Shown piece by piece: positions 10,054 to 18,638 of a DNA stretch of 64,000 nt. Both the position numbers and the translations under genes were made by a program. Every line of letters begins with the position of its first letter. Position 1 is the first letter of the stretch. The DNA comes from Aliagarivorans taiwanensis DSM 22990 (GTDB lineage Bacteria > Pseudomonadota > Gammaproteobacteria > Enterobacterales > Celerinatantimonadaceae), in NCBI RefSeq assembly GCF_000429505.1, contig NZ_AUBZ01000007.1:1-64000 (forward strand). Direction: 5' to 3'. The notes beneath the pieces are model-generated. The model saw only the letters and a list, made by a program, of their open reading frames with translations. It had not been told where the DNA came from and searched no databases.

Positions 10054-10560
10054 ATGACCCCATCAAGCCAGCAGCTCAACGCTCAACTTTACGACCAACT
10101 TAACCAAAAAGTAGAGCACTACTTTCAGTTGGCGGAAGCCTTCTTTAAACGCAACTACCCGCGTCCCGAGGTGGTCCTGTCTGCTCGGCGCAGCAAGGTC
10201 GCGGGCAGTGCCAACTGCAGCCATTGGCGGCTGCGTTTCAATCAGCACTTCTACCAACAGCAACCCGAACAGTTTTTAGCGCAAACCGTGCCCCACGAAG
10301 TCGCCCATCTGATCTGCCATGCCGAGTTCGGCCGGGTCGCCCCCCACGGCAAACAGTGGCAGGCGGTGATGCAAACGGTGTTTAACTGCCCGCCGCAGCG
10401 CACTCACAGTTTTGATACTACTGCGGTGAGCGGTCAGCAGTTTGATTACCGCTGCGGCTGCCAGCAGCATAAGCTGTCGATCCGTCGCCATAACAAGGTG
10501 TTACGTGGTGCTCAATATGCGTGTCGGCGCTGCGGCGAGCTACTCAAGCCGCATGGCTAA
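10054..10560 (+). CDS. sprT: SprT-family zinc protein
   Basis: SprT proteins are zincin-like domains related to the eukaryotic DNA-protein crosslink protease SPRTN; the bacterial role is not settled. The HEVAH zinc motif lies at 81-85 with His98 downstream. A C-terminal zinc ribbon uses Cys134, Cys136, Cys157 and Cys160. The 168 residues fit the family. It precedes rsmE, as in E. coli, where endA lies between the two; here endA is missing. Confidence 0.9.
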   Translation: MTPSSQQLNAQLYDQLNQKVEHYFQLAEAFFKRNYPRPEVVLSARRSKVAGSANCSHWRLRFNQHFYQQQPEQFLAQTVPHEVAHLICHAEFGRVAPHGKQWQAVMQTVFNCPPQRTHSFDTTAVSGQQFDYRCGCQQHKLSIRRHNKVLRGAQYACRRCGELLKPHG

Positions 10561-10651
10561 ACGCTGGCCAAATGCGCACAACTGGGCTGTTTACTCGATG
10601 TAGAGTAAGCTATGATCCAGCCCCTCCCAGCCAGCAGAGTGACGCCCTTTC

Positions 10652-11383
10652 ATGCGAGTTCCACGGATTTACCATTCTCTTCCCCTCGATGCCGCCGTTG
10701 AGATCGAGCTCGACGCCGATGCCGCCAACCACGTAGGTCGAGTGCTACGAATGAGTGCCGGGCAGCAGATTGAGCTATTCAACGGTGATGGTTGTAACTA
10801 TCCCGCGGAGCTAGTCGCCGTAGAGAAAAAACGGGTCGTTGCGAAAACACTGGATAAGTTGGCCAATGACAGTGAATCGCCGCTCAACATCCACCTCGGT
10901 CAGGTTATCTCACGCGGCGAGAAGATGGAGTTCACCATCCAAAAGTCGGTCGAGCTGGGAGTAACAACCATTACGCCGCTGACGAGTGAGCGCTGTGGGG
11001 TAAAGCTCAATCAAGAACGCTTCGAGAAAAAACTGCAGCAATGGCAGAAGATCGCTATCTCCGCCTGCGAGCAATGTGGCCGCAGTGTGGTGCCCAAAGT
11101 GATGCCGCTGCAATCGCTGGAACAGTGGAGTTCGCAGCAAGATGGCCTGATGAAGTTGAATTTGCACCCAAGGGCCCAATATAAGATCCATACCCTACCC
11201 AAGCCGGAGCAAGGGGTACGGCTATTGATTGGTCCAGAAGGCGGATTGTCTGAGCAAGAGATCGCCAAATGCACCGAACAAGGCTTTATTGAAACCCAGC
11301 TCGGGCCCCGGGTACTAAGAACAGAGACAGCGGCGCTAACCGCTATTACCGCACTGCAGTGCCAATTTGGAGATTTAGCATAA
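10652..11383 (+). CDS. rsmE: 16S rRNA m3U1498 methyltransferase
   Basis: SAM-dependent SPOUT-class methyltransferase that modifies U1498 of 16S rRNA. The 243 residues start MRVPRIYHS, with an N-terminal PUA-like domain (HVGRVLRM) and a C-terminal trefoil-knot signature, [13 protein letters not shown] and [12 protein letters not shown], for SAM binding. Its TAA overlaps the gshB ATG by one base, so the two genes are translationally coupled. Confidence 0.95.
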   Translation: MRVPRIYHSLPLDAAVEIELDADAANHVGRVLRMSAGQQIELFNGDGCNYPAELVAVEKKRVVAKTLDKLANDSESPLNIHLGQVISRGEKMEFTIQKSVELGVTTITPLTSERCGVKLNQERFEKKLQQWQKIAISACEQCGRSVVPKVMPLQSLEQWSSQQDGLMKLNLHPRAQYKIHTLPKPEQGVRLLIGPEGGLSEQEIAKCTEQGFIETQLGPRVLRTETAALTAITALQCQFGDLA

Positions 11384-12339
11384 TGAGCATCAAACTCGGC
11401 ATCGTGATGGACCCCATCAGCCAGATCAACATTAAAAAAGATTCCAGCTTTGCGATGCTACTTAAAGCTCAGGAGCGCGGCTACGAGCTGTTCTATATGG
11501 AAATGCAGGACCTGTACTTGGACCAAGGCACTGCAGCGGCCAACATGCGCCGTCTTAGCGTGCAGCAAGATGCCGACAACTGGTACACCCTTGAAGAGGT
11601 GGAAGACCGCCCATTGGCGGATCTGGATGTGATCCTGATGCGTAAAGATCCCCCATTCGACACCGAATACATCTACGCCACCTACATGCTTGAGCGCGCC
11701 GAAAGCGAAGGCTCACTGATTATCAACAAGCCGCAAAGTCTGCGCGATGCCAACGAAAAGCTGTTTACCGCGTGGTTTGCTGAGTTCACGCCTAAGACGC
11801 TGGTATCCCGTGACCAAACCCGCCTGCGCGCATTCCACAAGCAGCAGGGTGATGTGATCATGAAGCCGCTAGATGGCATGGGCGGCGCGTCGATCTTCCG
11901 CCTGAAAGCTGATGATCCGAACGTCGGCGTGGTGATGGAAACCCTGACCGATCACGGCCAACGCTACTGTATGGCGCAGGAGTTTATGCCGGAGATTAAA
12001 GCGGGCGATAAGCGCATCCTGATCGTCGACGGCGAACCAATGCCCTACTGCCTGGCTCGCATTCCGGCCCAAGGTGAAACCCGTGGCAATCTGGCCGCCG
12101 GTGGCCGAGGCGTTGCCCAACCGCTTTCTGATTCAGACTGGGAGATTGCTCGCGCAATTGGCCCTAAACTGAAGGAAAAAGGCTTGGTATTCGTGGGGCT
12201 CGACGTAATCGGTGATAAGGTTACAGAGATCAATGTAACCAGCCCAACCTGTATTCGTGAGATTGAAGCCGCCTTCGATATCTCGATTACCGATAAGCTG
12301 ATGGATGCCATCGAGACCCGTTTGGCAGCAGTTCGCTAA
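11383..12339 (+). CDS. gshB: Glutathione synthetase
   Basis: ATP-grasp ligase joining glycine to gamma-glutamylcysteine, the last step of glutathione synthesis. The ATG at 11383 overlaps the rsmE stop (TAATG) and gives 318 residues beginning [11 protein letters not shown], as in E. coli GshB. KPLDGMGGASIFR (ATP-binding loop), RILIVDGEP and NVTSPTCIREIE (metal and substrate end) are intact. Part of the rsmE-gshB-yqgE-ruvX run. Confidence 0.97.
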   Translation: MSIKLGIVMDPISQINIKKDSSFAMLLKAQERGYELFYMEMQDLYLDQGTAAANMRRLSVQQDADNWYTLEEVEDRPLADLDVILMRKDPPFDTEYIYATYMLERAESEGSLIINKPQSLRDANEKLFTAWFAEFTPKTLVSRDQTRLRAFHKQQGDVIMKPLDGMGGASIFRLKADDPNVGVVMETLTDHGQRYCMAQEFMPEIKAGDKRILIVDGEPMPYCLARIPAQGETRGNLAAGGRGVAQPLSDSDWEIARAIGPKLKEKGLVFVGLDVIGDKVTEINVTSPTCIREIEAAFDISITDKLMDAIETRLAAVR

Positions 12340-12365
12340 CACCTTTTCTTGAGAGCGAGTCGACT

Positions 12366-12938
12366 ATGGAATCATTGCAAAACCAGTTCTTACTAGCGAT
12401 GCCGGGTCTCAGTGACCCTTACTTCAAGCGCTCGGTTGTCTACGTCTGTGAGCACAACGATGAAGGCGCCATGGGGCTGGTGATCAATATTCCGGTCGAC
12501 CTTTCTGTGGAAGGGCTGCTTGAGCAAATCGAGCTGCCCGAACACCAAGAGGCTGAAGAAGACGAACGCGACTCACTCGACAAGCCGGTCTACCAAGGTG
12601 GTCCAATGGCACGTGAGCGCGGCTTTGTATTGCACTCCCCCAAGCCCGGCTTTAACTCCAGCATGCAGCTGAGCTCTGAGCTGATGATCACCACCTCAAA
12701 AGATGTGCTGGAGACCCTTGGCACTGGCTCTGAGCCCAATGACTATCTGGTCACCCTCGGCTATGCCGGTTGGGGCGCCGGCCAGCTGGAGCAAGAGATT
12801 GCCGATAACTCATGGCTCACCTTGCCAGCCACCACCGACATCATCTTCGATGTTCCTAGCCACCAGCGCTGGGAGGCGGCCGCCAAGCATCTGGGTATCG
12901 ATATCTGGCAGCTATCTAGTGACGCGGGGCACGCGTAG
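12366..12938 (+). CDS. yqgE: UPF0301/AlgH family protein YqgE
   Basis: 190-residue cytosolic protein of the UPF0301 (AlgH/YqgE) family, which has no settled biochemical role. It starts [20 protein letters not shown] and carries [23 protein letters not shown] and [14 protein letters not shown], the conserved blocks of the family. Conserved neighbour of ruvX: its TAG shares a base with the ruvX GTG start. Confidence 0.95.
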   Translation: MESLQNQFLLAMPGLSDPYFKRSVVYVCEHNDEGAMGLVINIPVDLSVEGLLEQIELPEHQEAEEDERDSLDKPVYQGGPMARERGFVLHSPKPGFNSSMQLSSELMITTSKDVLETLGTGSEPNDYLVTLGYAGWGAGQLEQEIADNSWLTLPATTDIIFDVPSHQRWEAAAKHLGIDIWQLSSDAGHA

Positions 12939-13369
12939 TGGCGCAGCAAGGACACCGCCAAGTCATCGGCTTTGATTTTGGCACCACCAGTATCGGTGTG
13001 GCCGTGGGGAATGAAGTCAGCGGCACTGCGCAGCCATTGGCGGCGCTTAAGGCACAAGATGGCGCACCTTCTTGGCAGTTGGTCGAACAACTACTGGATA
13101 AATGGCAACCCGACCTGCTGGTGATCGGCCTGCCGCTGAATATGGATGGCACCGAGCAAGAGGTCACCCAACGCGCTAAGCGCTTCGCCAATCGCCTACA
13201 TGGCCGTTTCGGCTACCCCATTGAGCTACAAGATGAGCGCCTGACCACCGTCGATGCCAAAGAACGCCTGTTCGAGCTAGGCGGCTATCGCGCCTTGGAC
13301 AAAGGTGCGGTCGACAGCGTATCCGCCGTGTTGATAGTCGAGAGCTGGTTTAACGCTCAGTATCATTAA
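12938..13369 (+). CDS. ruvX: Holliday-junction resolvase-like RuvX/YqgF
   Basis: RNase H-fold nuclease family linked to pre-16S rRNA 5' maturation and recombination. The 143-residue protein begins at a GTG overlapping the yqgE stop (TAGTG). [13 protein letters not shown] (first catalytic Asp), [20 protein letters not shown] (catalytic Glu region) and the last Asp in [10 protein letters not shown] are present. Last gene of the run; no clear terminator follows. Confidence 0.95.
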   Translation: MAQQGHRQVIGFDFGTTSIGVAVGNEVSGTAQPLAALKAQDGAPSWQLVEQLLDKWQPDLLVIGLPLNMDGTEQEVTQRAKRFANRLHGRFGYPIELQDERLTTVDAKERLFELGGYRALDKGAVDSVSAVLIVESWFNAQYH

Positions 13370-13708
13370 CGCCGGCGCTTGTTGGCACTTTTCTTTTCTC
13401 GTCTGCTTAGCCCTTTTCACTGTGCAGTGTTGCGAGCGTCTCGCCGCCTTCAGCGGCAGCCTGCCAAACAAAGCACTTTAGCCGGCGCAATAGCTACTGA
13501 AATTTCAATCAAATTATTGGCAAAACCGCAGATTAGCAATAGTTAATCCCACTCAAGCAAGCAGATCCCAAGTAAAGTTCTGATTCTAGAAATCACTCAC
13601 AAAAAATAGAATTCGCGCGGTTTTGGTAACGTGAATGCAACAAAGCTGTTTTATTTTTCGTAGGCATATGGTAATTATCTAACTGCAACAACGTGCAAGG
13701 AGAGAACC
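13370..13708. other. Intergenic region before the DUF3545 gene
   Basis: 339 bp, AT-rich in its second half, presumably with the promoter of the following small gene. No confident promoter, hairpin or coding frame is recognised apart from the ribosome site AAGGAGAG at 13697-13704. Confidence 0.4.
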
Positions 13709-13876
13709 ATGGACAGGCTAGACTTGGATAATGTTGAAAGCAACCAGAAGACCACTCGTTCAAACAAAAAGCGCAAATGGCGCGAAATTGAGGCCATTAA
13801 AGACAAAATCAAACTGAAACGCGAATTGGAATCCATTGACAGTAGCTTTGTCCTCAGTGACGAGTACGAATACTAA
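13709..13876 (+). CDS. DUF3545 family small protein
   Basis: A 55-residue reading frame with a strong ribosome site (AAGGAGAG, 5 nt before ATG) and its own terminator. The sequence starts MDRLDLDNVE. It has a central basic helix, KKRKWREIEAIKDKIKLKRELE, ending in an acidic tail rich in Asp, Glu and Tyr. The KRKWREIEA core is what I recall of DUF3545 proteins, short proteins of Vibrio/Shewanella-type bacteria with no known role. Highly charged with no membrane segment; possibly nucleic-acid- or protein-binding. Confidence 0.8.
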   Translation: MDRLDLDNVESNQKTTRSNKKRKWREIEAIKDKIKLKRELESIDSSFVLSDEYEY

Positions 13877-13877
13877 A

Positions 13878-13907
13878 TAAAAAAGCCGGCGCAAGCCGGC
13901 TTTTTTA
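13878..13907. terminator. Bidirectional terminator, DUF3545 gene and hemerythrin gene
   Basis: AGCCGGC and GCCGGCT close a GCAA tetraloop, with A-tracts to the left and T-tracts to the right, so it can end transcripts from both convergent genes. Confidence 0.93.
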
Positions 13908-13922
13908 TTATTCTTCAATCGC

Positions 13923-14480
13923 TTAGCTGGCACTTTCCGATAAACGAATACGCTCGGCCAGTGCGTGGTACTGCTCCTTAACCTGATGCCCGAACAGCGG
14001 ATCCTCATCGCCGCCACGGCCATGCTCCCAGCCTTGTTCAATCGCCCGCCAGTCATCGGCTGTCAGATGACGTAGTAACGCAGGAAAGACCACTTCCTCT
14101 TCGTAGTTAAGGTGTTCCCACTGCGCCTGAATATAGGCTTCCAGACGGTCGCTGAACTGATCCAGTGGCACCACCGCATCGAGTAAAATAAGCTCAAGTG
14201 CACCTTGCAGCTCTTCGGTTAACTCTTTGAGCTCCTCATGTTGAACCTTTAGCTTGCCTGACAGGTCATCCTCGACCACACGATACTTCACGTAGTAGTC
14301 GTAGATCATATCCTCTTTGGGGTGGTGGAATTTGTCGGCGTAATCGTGCAGGTAGGTCACGATATCATCCAGCAGCTTGTACTTAACGGCTTTCTCTGAG
14401 CGGATCAGCTCTAGCTTATGCTCGAGTACCTTAAGCAGCTTCGCGATATTCTGGTGATCCTGTTGAAGACTCTTAATCAT
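13923..14480 (-). CDS. Hemerythrin HHE domain protein
   Basis: 185-residue cytosolic helical protein with hemerythrin-like metal ligands: His9 in QQDHQNI, His45 in YLHDYAD, His52/53 and Glu56 in KFHHPKEDMIYD, then the EHLNYEEEVVFPAL segment. Such proteins bind a di-iron centre and are linked to oxygen or nitric oxide sensing and Fe-S repair, as in YtfE, though this one lacks the ScdA-type N-terminal domain. Monocistronic. It stands back to back with the anaerobically controlled grcA, which suits an oxygen- or NO-related role (inference). Confidence 0.85.
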   Translation of the reverse strand: MIKSLQQDHQNIAKLLKVLEHKLELIRSEKAVKYKLLDDIVTYLHDYADKFHHPKEDMIYDYYVKYRVVEDDLSGKLKVQHEELKELTEELQGALELILLDAVVPLDQFSDRLEAYIQAQWEHLNYEEEVVFPALLRHLTADDWRAIEQGWEHGRGGDEDPLFGHQVKEQYHALAERIRLSESAS

Positions 14481-14715
14481 TGGCTCTCCCTATATGTAAC
14501 CCGAGACGACTTTGCCCAAGCGCTCTCAAGATACTTGGCCACTTAGTCTACGCGCCACGGCTGGCATCGGTCTATGATGCACCTTGCAAAACTCGGTTTT
14601 CCTAATGAGAACACCCACTTGGCCACCGGCAACCATAAATTAACATCACAATCACTTATCTTCCCCGATCCCGTAACAGACAGCAACAAAAGAAGTATCG
14701 GTTGCTATAGCGGGG

Positions 14716-14729
14716 TTGACGCATATCAA
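14716..14729 (+). promoter_or_regulatory. FNR box II upstream of grcA
   Basis: TTGACGCATATCAA matches the FNR consensus TTGAT-N4-ATCAA at 9 of 10 fixed positions. It is centred 50 bp upstream of a second FNR box. Confidence 0.75.
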
Positions 14730-14765
14730 TTTAGCTTTCGAAAAAAACTTAAAGAAAACCCTTTT

Positions 14766-14779
14766 TTGATTAAGGTCAA
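14766..14779 (+). promoter_or_regulatory. FNR box I upstream of grcA
   Basis: TTGATTAAGGTCAA matches TTGAT-N4-ATCAA at 9 of 10 fixed positions. A TATAGT hexamer follows at 14786, but its spacing would place the FNR site unusually close to the start of transcription, so the real -10 may lie further downstream. Confidence 0.8.
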
Positions 14780-14873
14780 TTGTAGTATAGTTTCACTAAA
14801 GGCGAAGCCTACGGAAATATTACTGACTTGTTACGGTCGTTCTGTAATTTAATTACACACATAGAGGTGCGTT

Positions 14874-15254
14874 ATGACTACTGGTATTCAAATCACTAAA
14901 GCTGACAACAATGCGCTGCTGGGTTCATTCTGGCTGCTGGACGAACAAAACGAACAGGCTCGCTGCCTGTGTGTGAAGGATGAAGCTTACGCTGAAGATC
15001 AGGTTGTAGCCCTGAACGAACTGGGTGCTATCGAGTACCGTGAAGTGCCAGTTTCAGCTCAACCACTGCAAGAAGGTGGTCAACACCTGAACGTAAACGT
15101 GCTACAGCGTGAGACTCTGGAAGATGCAGTTAAGCACCCAGAAATGTACCCACAGCTGACCATTCGTGTATCTGGCTACGCAGTGCGCTTTAACTCTCTG
15201 ACTCCAGAGCAGCAACGCGACGTTATCGCTCGTACCTTTACCGAGTCTCTGTAA
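14874..15254 (+). CDS. grcA: Autonomous glycyl radical cofactor GrcA (YfiD)
   Basis: Spare glycyl-radical domain that restores oxygen-damaged pyruvate formate-lyase. The 126 residues end with the PFL-like [20 protein letters not shown] block; Gly101 is the radical site. The N-terminus [10 protein letters not shown] and length match E. coli YfiD. Ribosome site GAGGTG. Two FNR boxes upstream point to anaerobic induction as in E. coli, and a strong terminator follows. Confidence 0.97.
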   Translation: MTTGIQITKADNNALLGSFWLLDEQNEQARCLCVKDEAYAEDQVVALNELGAIEYREVPVSAQPLQEGGQHLNVNVLQRETLEDAVKHPEMYPQLTIRVSGYAVRFNSLTPEQQRDVIARTFTESL

Positions 15255-15282
15255 TATCTACTTTTAGCTGGCGCTAGAAGTC

Positions 15283-15313
15283 AAAAAGGCAAGCCGATGG
15301 CTTGCCTTTTTTA
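15283..15313. terminator. Bidirectional terminator, grcA and tesB
   Basis: AAAAAGGCAAGCC and GGCTTGCCTTTTTT form a long stem with a 3-nt loop; the A and T tracts serve the two convergent genes. Confidence 0.93.
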
Positions 15314-15348
15314 GTTTGGGGCGCGTTGCGCAGCCCCAAGTCCTTTTA

Positions 15349-16227
15349 TCACTTATCCGCTTTTTTAGGCTGACGCTCTCGCACCAAACCCTCTTGAGCA
15401 GTAGATGCCACCAGCTTCCCGTCTTGGGTGAAGAACTGACCGCGCACCAAGCCACGCCCTTGCGAGGCCACCGGGCTATCTACCACGTATAGCAGCCACT
15501 CATCGAGGCGGAAGGGATGGTGGAACCACATGCTGTGGTCGATGGTCGCCACCTGCATATTCGGCTCGATAAACGAGCGACCATGGGGCTGCAGTGCAGT
15601 TGGCAGGAAGTTAAAGTCAGACGCATAGGCCAGCAGGTAGCGGTGGATCCGCGGATCGTCCGGCATCTGGCCATTGGCTTTAAACCACACGCAGCGCTTA
15701 GCTTCGGTCACTTCCGGTTTAATCGGGTTGATAAACTCCACCGGACGCATCTCCAGCGGCTTATCGCAGATGAACTTATCGCGCACTGATTCGGGAATAA
15801 ACTCGCGCAATTGGAAGGCGTACTCTTGCTCAGACTGTAGCTCATCGGGGCCGGCAACCTCAGGCATCTCCATCTGATGTTCCAGACCTTGATGAACTTC
15901 CTGGAACGAGGCGGTCATATAGAAGATGGGCTTGCCATGCTGAATCGCCTTGATACGACGCGTTGACACGCTCTGGCCATCACGGATCTTCTCAACGTCG
16001 TAAACGATGGGGTGAGCAACATCCCCGGGACGCAGAAAGTAAGAGTGCAACGAATGCACTTGGCGGCCTTCATCGACGGTTTGCTTAGCCGCAGATAGCG
16101 CCTGCCCCATCACCTGACCACCAAACACCGCACCAAAGCCTAAGTCTTGAGTTTGACCGCGATACAGTCCTTGTTCTATCTGCTCCAAGCTTAAAAGCTC
16201 AAGCAAATCAGTAAGTACTTTACTCAT
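15349..16227 (-). CDS. tesB: Acyl-CoA thioesterase II
   Basis: Hydrolyses medium- and long-chain acyl-CoA. The 292 residues form the double hot-dog fold typical of TesB (E. coli 286). The N-terminal [13 protein letters not shown] and [12 protein letters not shown] blocks, and the C-terminal [18 protein letters not shown] and [10 protein letters not shown] blocks with the active-site Asp, Thr/Ser and Gln positions, are conserved. Monocistronic, convergent with grcA. Confidence 0.95.
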   Translation of the reverse strand: MSKVLTDLLELLSLEQIEQGLYRGQTQDLGFGAVFGGQVMGQALSAAKQTVDEGRQVHSLHSYFLRPGDVAHPIVYDVEKIRDGQSVSTRRIKAIQHGKPIFYMTASFQEVHQGLEHQMEMPEVAGPDELQSEQEYAFQLREFIPESVRDKFICDKPLEMRPVEFINPIKPEVTEAKRCVWFKANGQMPDDPRIHRYLLAYASDFNFLPTALQPHGRSFIEPNMQVATIDHSMWFHHPFRLDEWLLYVVDSPVASQGRGLVRGQFFTQDGKLVASTAQEGLVRERQPKKADK

Positions 16228-16342
16228 AGTTATTACTAGTTCTTAAACGATAAGGCCGAAATATGCGCCAGCATCGGCGAAATTTCAAGTGGCTAAGTGA
16301 TTGCCCACTGACAACAACTTGGTATTTCAAGCTTATACAGAT

Positions 16343-16370
16343 AGCAAAACAGCGCCTGGCGGCGCTGTTT
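16343..16370 (-). terminator. Terminator of the thr operon
   Basis: AAACAGCGCC and GGCGCTGTTT form a 10-bp stem with a 4-nt loop, followed on the minus strand by TTTTGCTAT, 32 nt after the thrC stop. Confidence 0.8.
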
Positions 16371-16401
16371 AGATACGAGCATTGTTCCTGCTATATAGCC
16401 A

Positions 16402-17679
16402 CTACAGGGCCAGCAAAAATTCTCTTAGCTTGGCGAAATCGGCGCCCATCTCATGCGACAGCAGCGGCAAATCCGCGCGATCGGCCAAGGCTTTCGGCAG
16501 GTCAATCTCACGCGATAAGATCTCTTCTACACTCTCTTTGAACTTGGCCGGATGTGCGGTACACAGGAACAAGCCATGCTCACCAGCGCTAAGCTGCTGT
16601 GAGAGTTGCTGATAGGCAATCGCACCGTGAGGCTCACACAGGTAGCCCGCTTCGTCCAGCGCTTTCACTGAAGCCGCAGTTTGCTGATCGTCCATCGCGC
16701 CCTTGCCCAGGTCGCTAAGCGGCCAGCCCTTCACCTTGAACAGTTCTTCAACACGCGGCCAGTTGTTTGGCTGGCTCACATCCATCGCATTGGACAAGGT
16801 CGCTTGGGTCGGCTTTGGTGCCCACTCGCCGCTTTGCAGATAACGCGGCACCGTGTCGTTAACATTGGTAGCAGCAATGAAGCGTTTGATTGGCAGCCCC
16901 AGCGCTTTAGCGATCAGGCCAGCAGTCAGGTTACCGAAGTTACCCGATGGCACCGCCACAACCAGCTCTTTGCGCTGCTCGGCACTTAGCTGAGCGGCCG
17001 CTTCAAAGTAGTAACACACTTGTGCCAACAAACGGCTGATATTGATTGAGTTGGCGGAGTTGAGGCCGATCGCTTGCTTTAGCTCTTCATCATCAAACGC
17101 TTGCTTCACCAGCGCCTGACAGGCATCGAAGTCGCTCTCAATAGCGATGGTGGTGATGTTACCGCCCAAAGTACAGAACAGCTTTTCTTGCAGCGGGCTG
17201 ATCTTGCCCTTCGGATAGAGCACCACCACACGGATGTTCTCCATGCCGTAGAAGGCATGAGCCACCGCGGCGCCGGTATCACCCGAGGTCGCGGTAAGGA
17301 TAGTCACCTGCTCGCCATCGGAGAATACGCCGAGGCACTGGGCCATAAAGCGGCCGCCAAAGTCTTTAAATGCCAGGGTTGGGCCGTGGAACAGCTCCAG
17401 CGCACTGATGTTATCCGCCACCTTTTCAACAGGAGCCGGGAAGTTAAAGGCCTTGCCCAGCATCTCCTGTAGCTGCTGCTCGCTTAGCTCGTTATCGAGC
17501 AATGCGCTAAGTAGCTTCGCGCTGCGGCTAACCAGATCCAATTCCAGCAGCTCATCGATGTTTTCAAGCGTAGGAAGTTCGGCCGGAAAAAACAGGCCTT
17601 GCTGTTGCCCGAGGCCCTGCTTAACGGCTTGGGCGAAATCTACCTGCTCTTGGTTGTGTTTGATGTTGTATAGCTTCAT
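16402..17679 (-). CDS. thrC: Threonine synthase
   Basis: PLP enzyme converting O-phosphohomoserine to threonine. 425 residues, the E. coli-type short form, starting MKLYNIKHN. The PLP lysine is Lys105 in HGPTLAFKDFGGRF. ATSGDTGAAV and PSGNFGNLTAG phosphate-binding loops are intact. Its ATG overlaps the thrB stop by 4 bases (ATGA), so it is translationally coupled. Third structural gene of thrLABC. Confidence 0.97.
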   Translation of the reverse strand: MKLYNIKHNQEQVDFAQAVKQGLGQQQGLFFPAELPTLENIDELLELDLVSRSAKLLSALLDNELSEQQLQEMLGKAFNFPAPVEKVADNISALELFHGPTLAFKDFGGRFMAQCLGVFSDGEQVTILTATSGDTGAAVAHAFYGMENIRVVVLYPKGKISPLQEKLFCTLGGNITTIAIESDFDACQALVKQAFDDEELKQAIGLNSANSINISRLLAQVCYYFEAAAQLSAEQRKELVVAVPSGNFGNLTAGLIAKALGLPIKRFIAATNVNDTVPRYLQSGEWAPKPTQATLSNAMDVSQPNNWPRVEELFKVKGWPLSDLGKGAMDDQQTAASVKALDEAGYLCEPHGAIAYQQLSQQLSAGEHGLFLCTAHPAKFKESVEEILSREIDLPKALADRADLPLLSHEMGADFAKLREFLLAL

Positions 17680-18638
17680 AAACTGTTTCCGGTCACCCGG
17701 GTTCCTTCTGGGTCAATCTTACAAATATGGCAAAAGCCTTGGTCATTTTGCAGGAAGTTCTCTTCCATCCAGCGGCTGATCCGCTGCGCCTGCTCCAGCA
17801 CCGGGGTCACGATAAACACGGTCGGGCCAGAGCCCGAGATGCCACAGCCTAATGCGCCGGAACGTGATACGTAGTCTTTCACCTCATCAAAGCGTGGGAT
17901 CAGCTGGGAGCGATAAGGCTCGGCAATCACATCTTTGAGCACCGCAGCTGCCAACTCGGGCTGCTTACTGTAACTGGCATGAACAAAGCTGGCCAAATTA
18001 CGGCCAAAGGCTAAGGTGTCTTGGCGACGATACTGCGCGGGCAATATCGAGCGGGCAGCAGAGGTAGAGATAGCGGTTCCCGGGTAAGCCAGTACCCAGT
18101 ACCAATCTTCAAAGTGCGGAATGGCCTGGCTGATCACGCCGCCATCTTGCACCATCAGCTGCATACCGCCGAGGTAGCAGGGCGCGACGTTATCGTAGTG
18201 CACGCTGCCGCTGATCTGCCCTTCCAGCTCGCCCATCAGGGTCAGCATTTGATCTTTATCGAAGGGGTAGTCACACAGTGCATTGAGCGCTTCTAGTGCG
18301 GCAACCACTGAGCAGGCACTGGAGCCTAGGCCTGTGCCCACGGGTAGGTTCTTCTCCAGCACCATGCGACATGGCGATAACTCTCGTTGGTGAACCTTGT
18401 CCAGCAAATCGCGAAACGCAAAGTAGCAATCGTAAAGAATGTTCTTCTTCGGGTCAGCAGGCAATTTATCGGCGAACGGGCCTGTATTTTCAATAAGCAC
18501 GTCGCCGCTGCTCATCACTTCCACAAAGATCCTGTCGCCCAGTAGCGAGCCGTCAATCGGCGCTAATGCAGCACCGAGCGAGTCAAAGCCAACGCTAACA
18601 TTTGCCGTTGAAGCCGGGGCATATACCACCAAGCCCAT
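17676..18638 (-). CDS. thrB: Homoserine kinase
   Basis: GHMP-family kinase phosphorylating homoserine in threonine synthesis. 320 residues. The N-terminal VYAPASTANVSVGFDSLG and the ATP-binding loop PVGTGLGSSACS (99-110) are intact, with GCGISGSGPT as the third GHMP motif. It begins immediately after the thrA stop and overlaps thrC by 4 bases. Confidence 0.97.
   Translation of the reverse strand: MGLVVYAPASTANVSVGFDSLGAALAPIDGSLLGDRIFVEVMSSGDVLIENTGPFADKLPADPKKNILYDCYFAFRDLLDKVHQRELSPCRMVLEKNLPVGTGLGSSACSVVAALEALNALCDYPFDKDQMLTLMGELEGQISGSVHYDNVAPCYLGGMQLMVQDGGVISQAIPHFEDWYWVLAYPGTAISTSAARSILPAQYRRQDTLAFGRNLASFVHASYSKQPELAAAVLKDVIAEPYRSQLIPRFDEVKDYVSRSGALGCGISGSGPTVFIVTPVLEQAQRISRWMEENFLQNDQGFCHICKIDPEGTRVTGNSL

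Noticed and set aside
14574-14852. 92-codon frame on the plus strand
   Set aside because: No ribosome site and no recognisable sequence; it runs through both FNR boxes and the grcA promoter.
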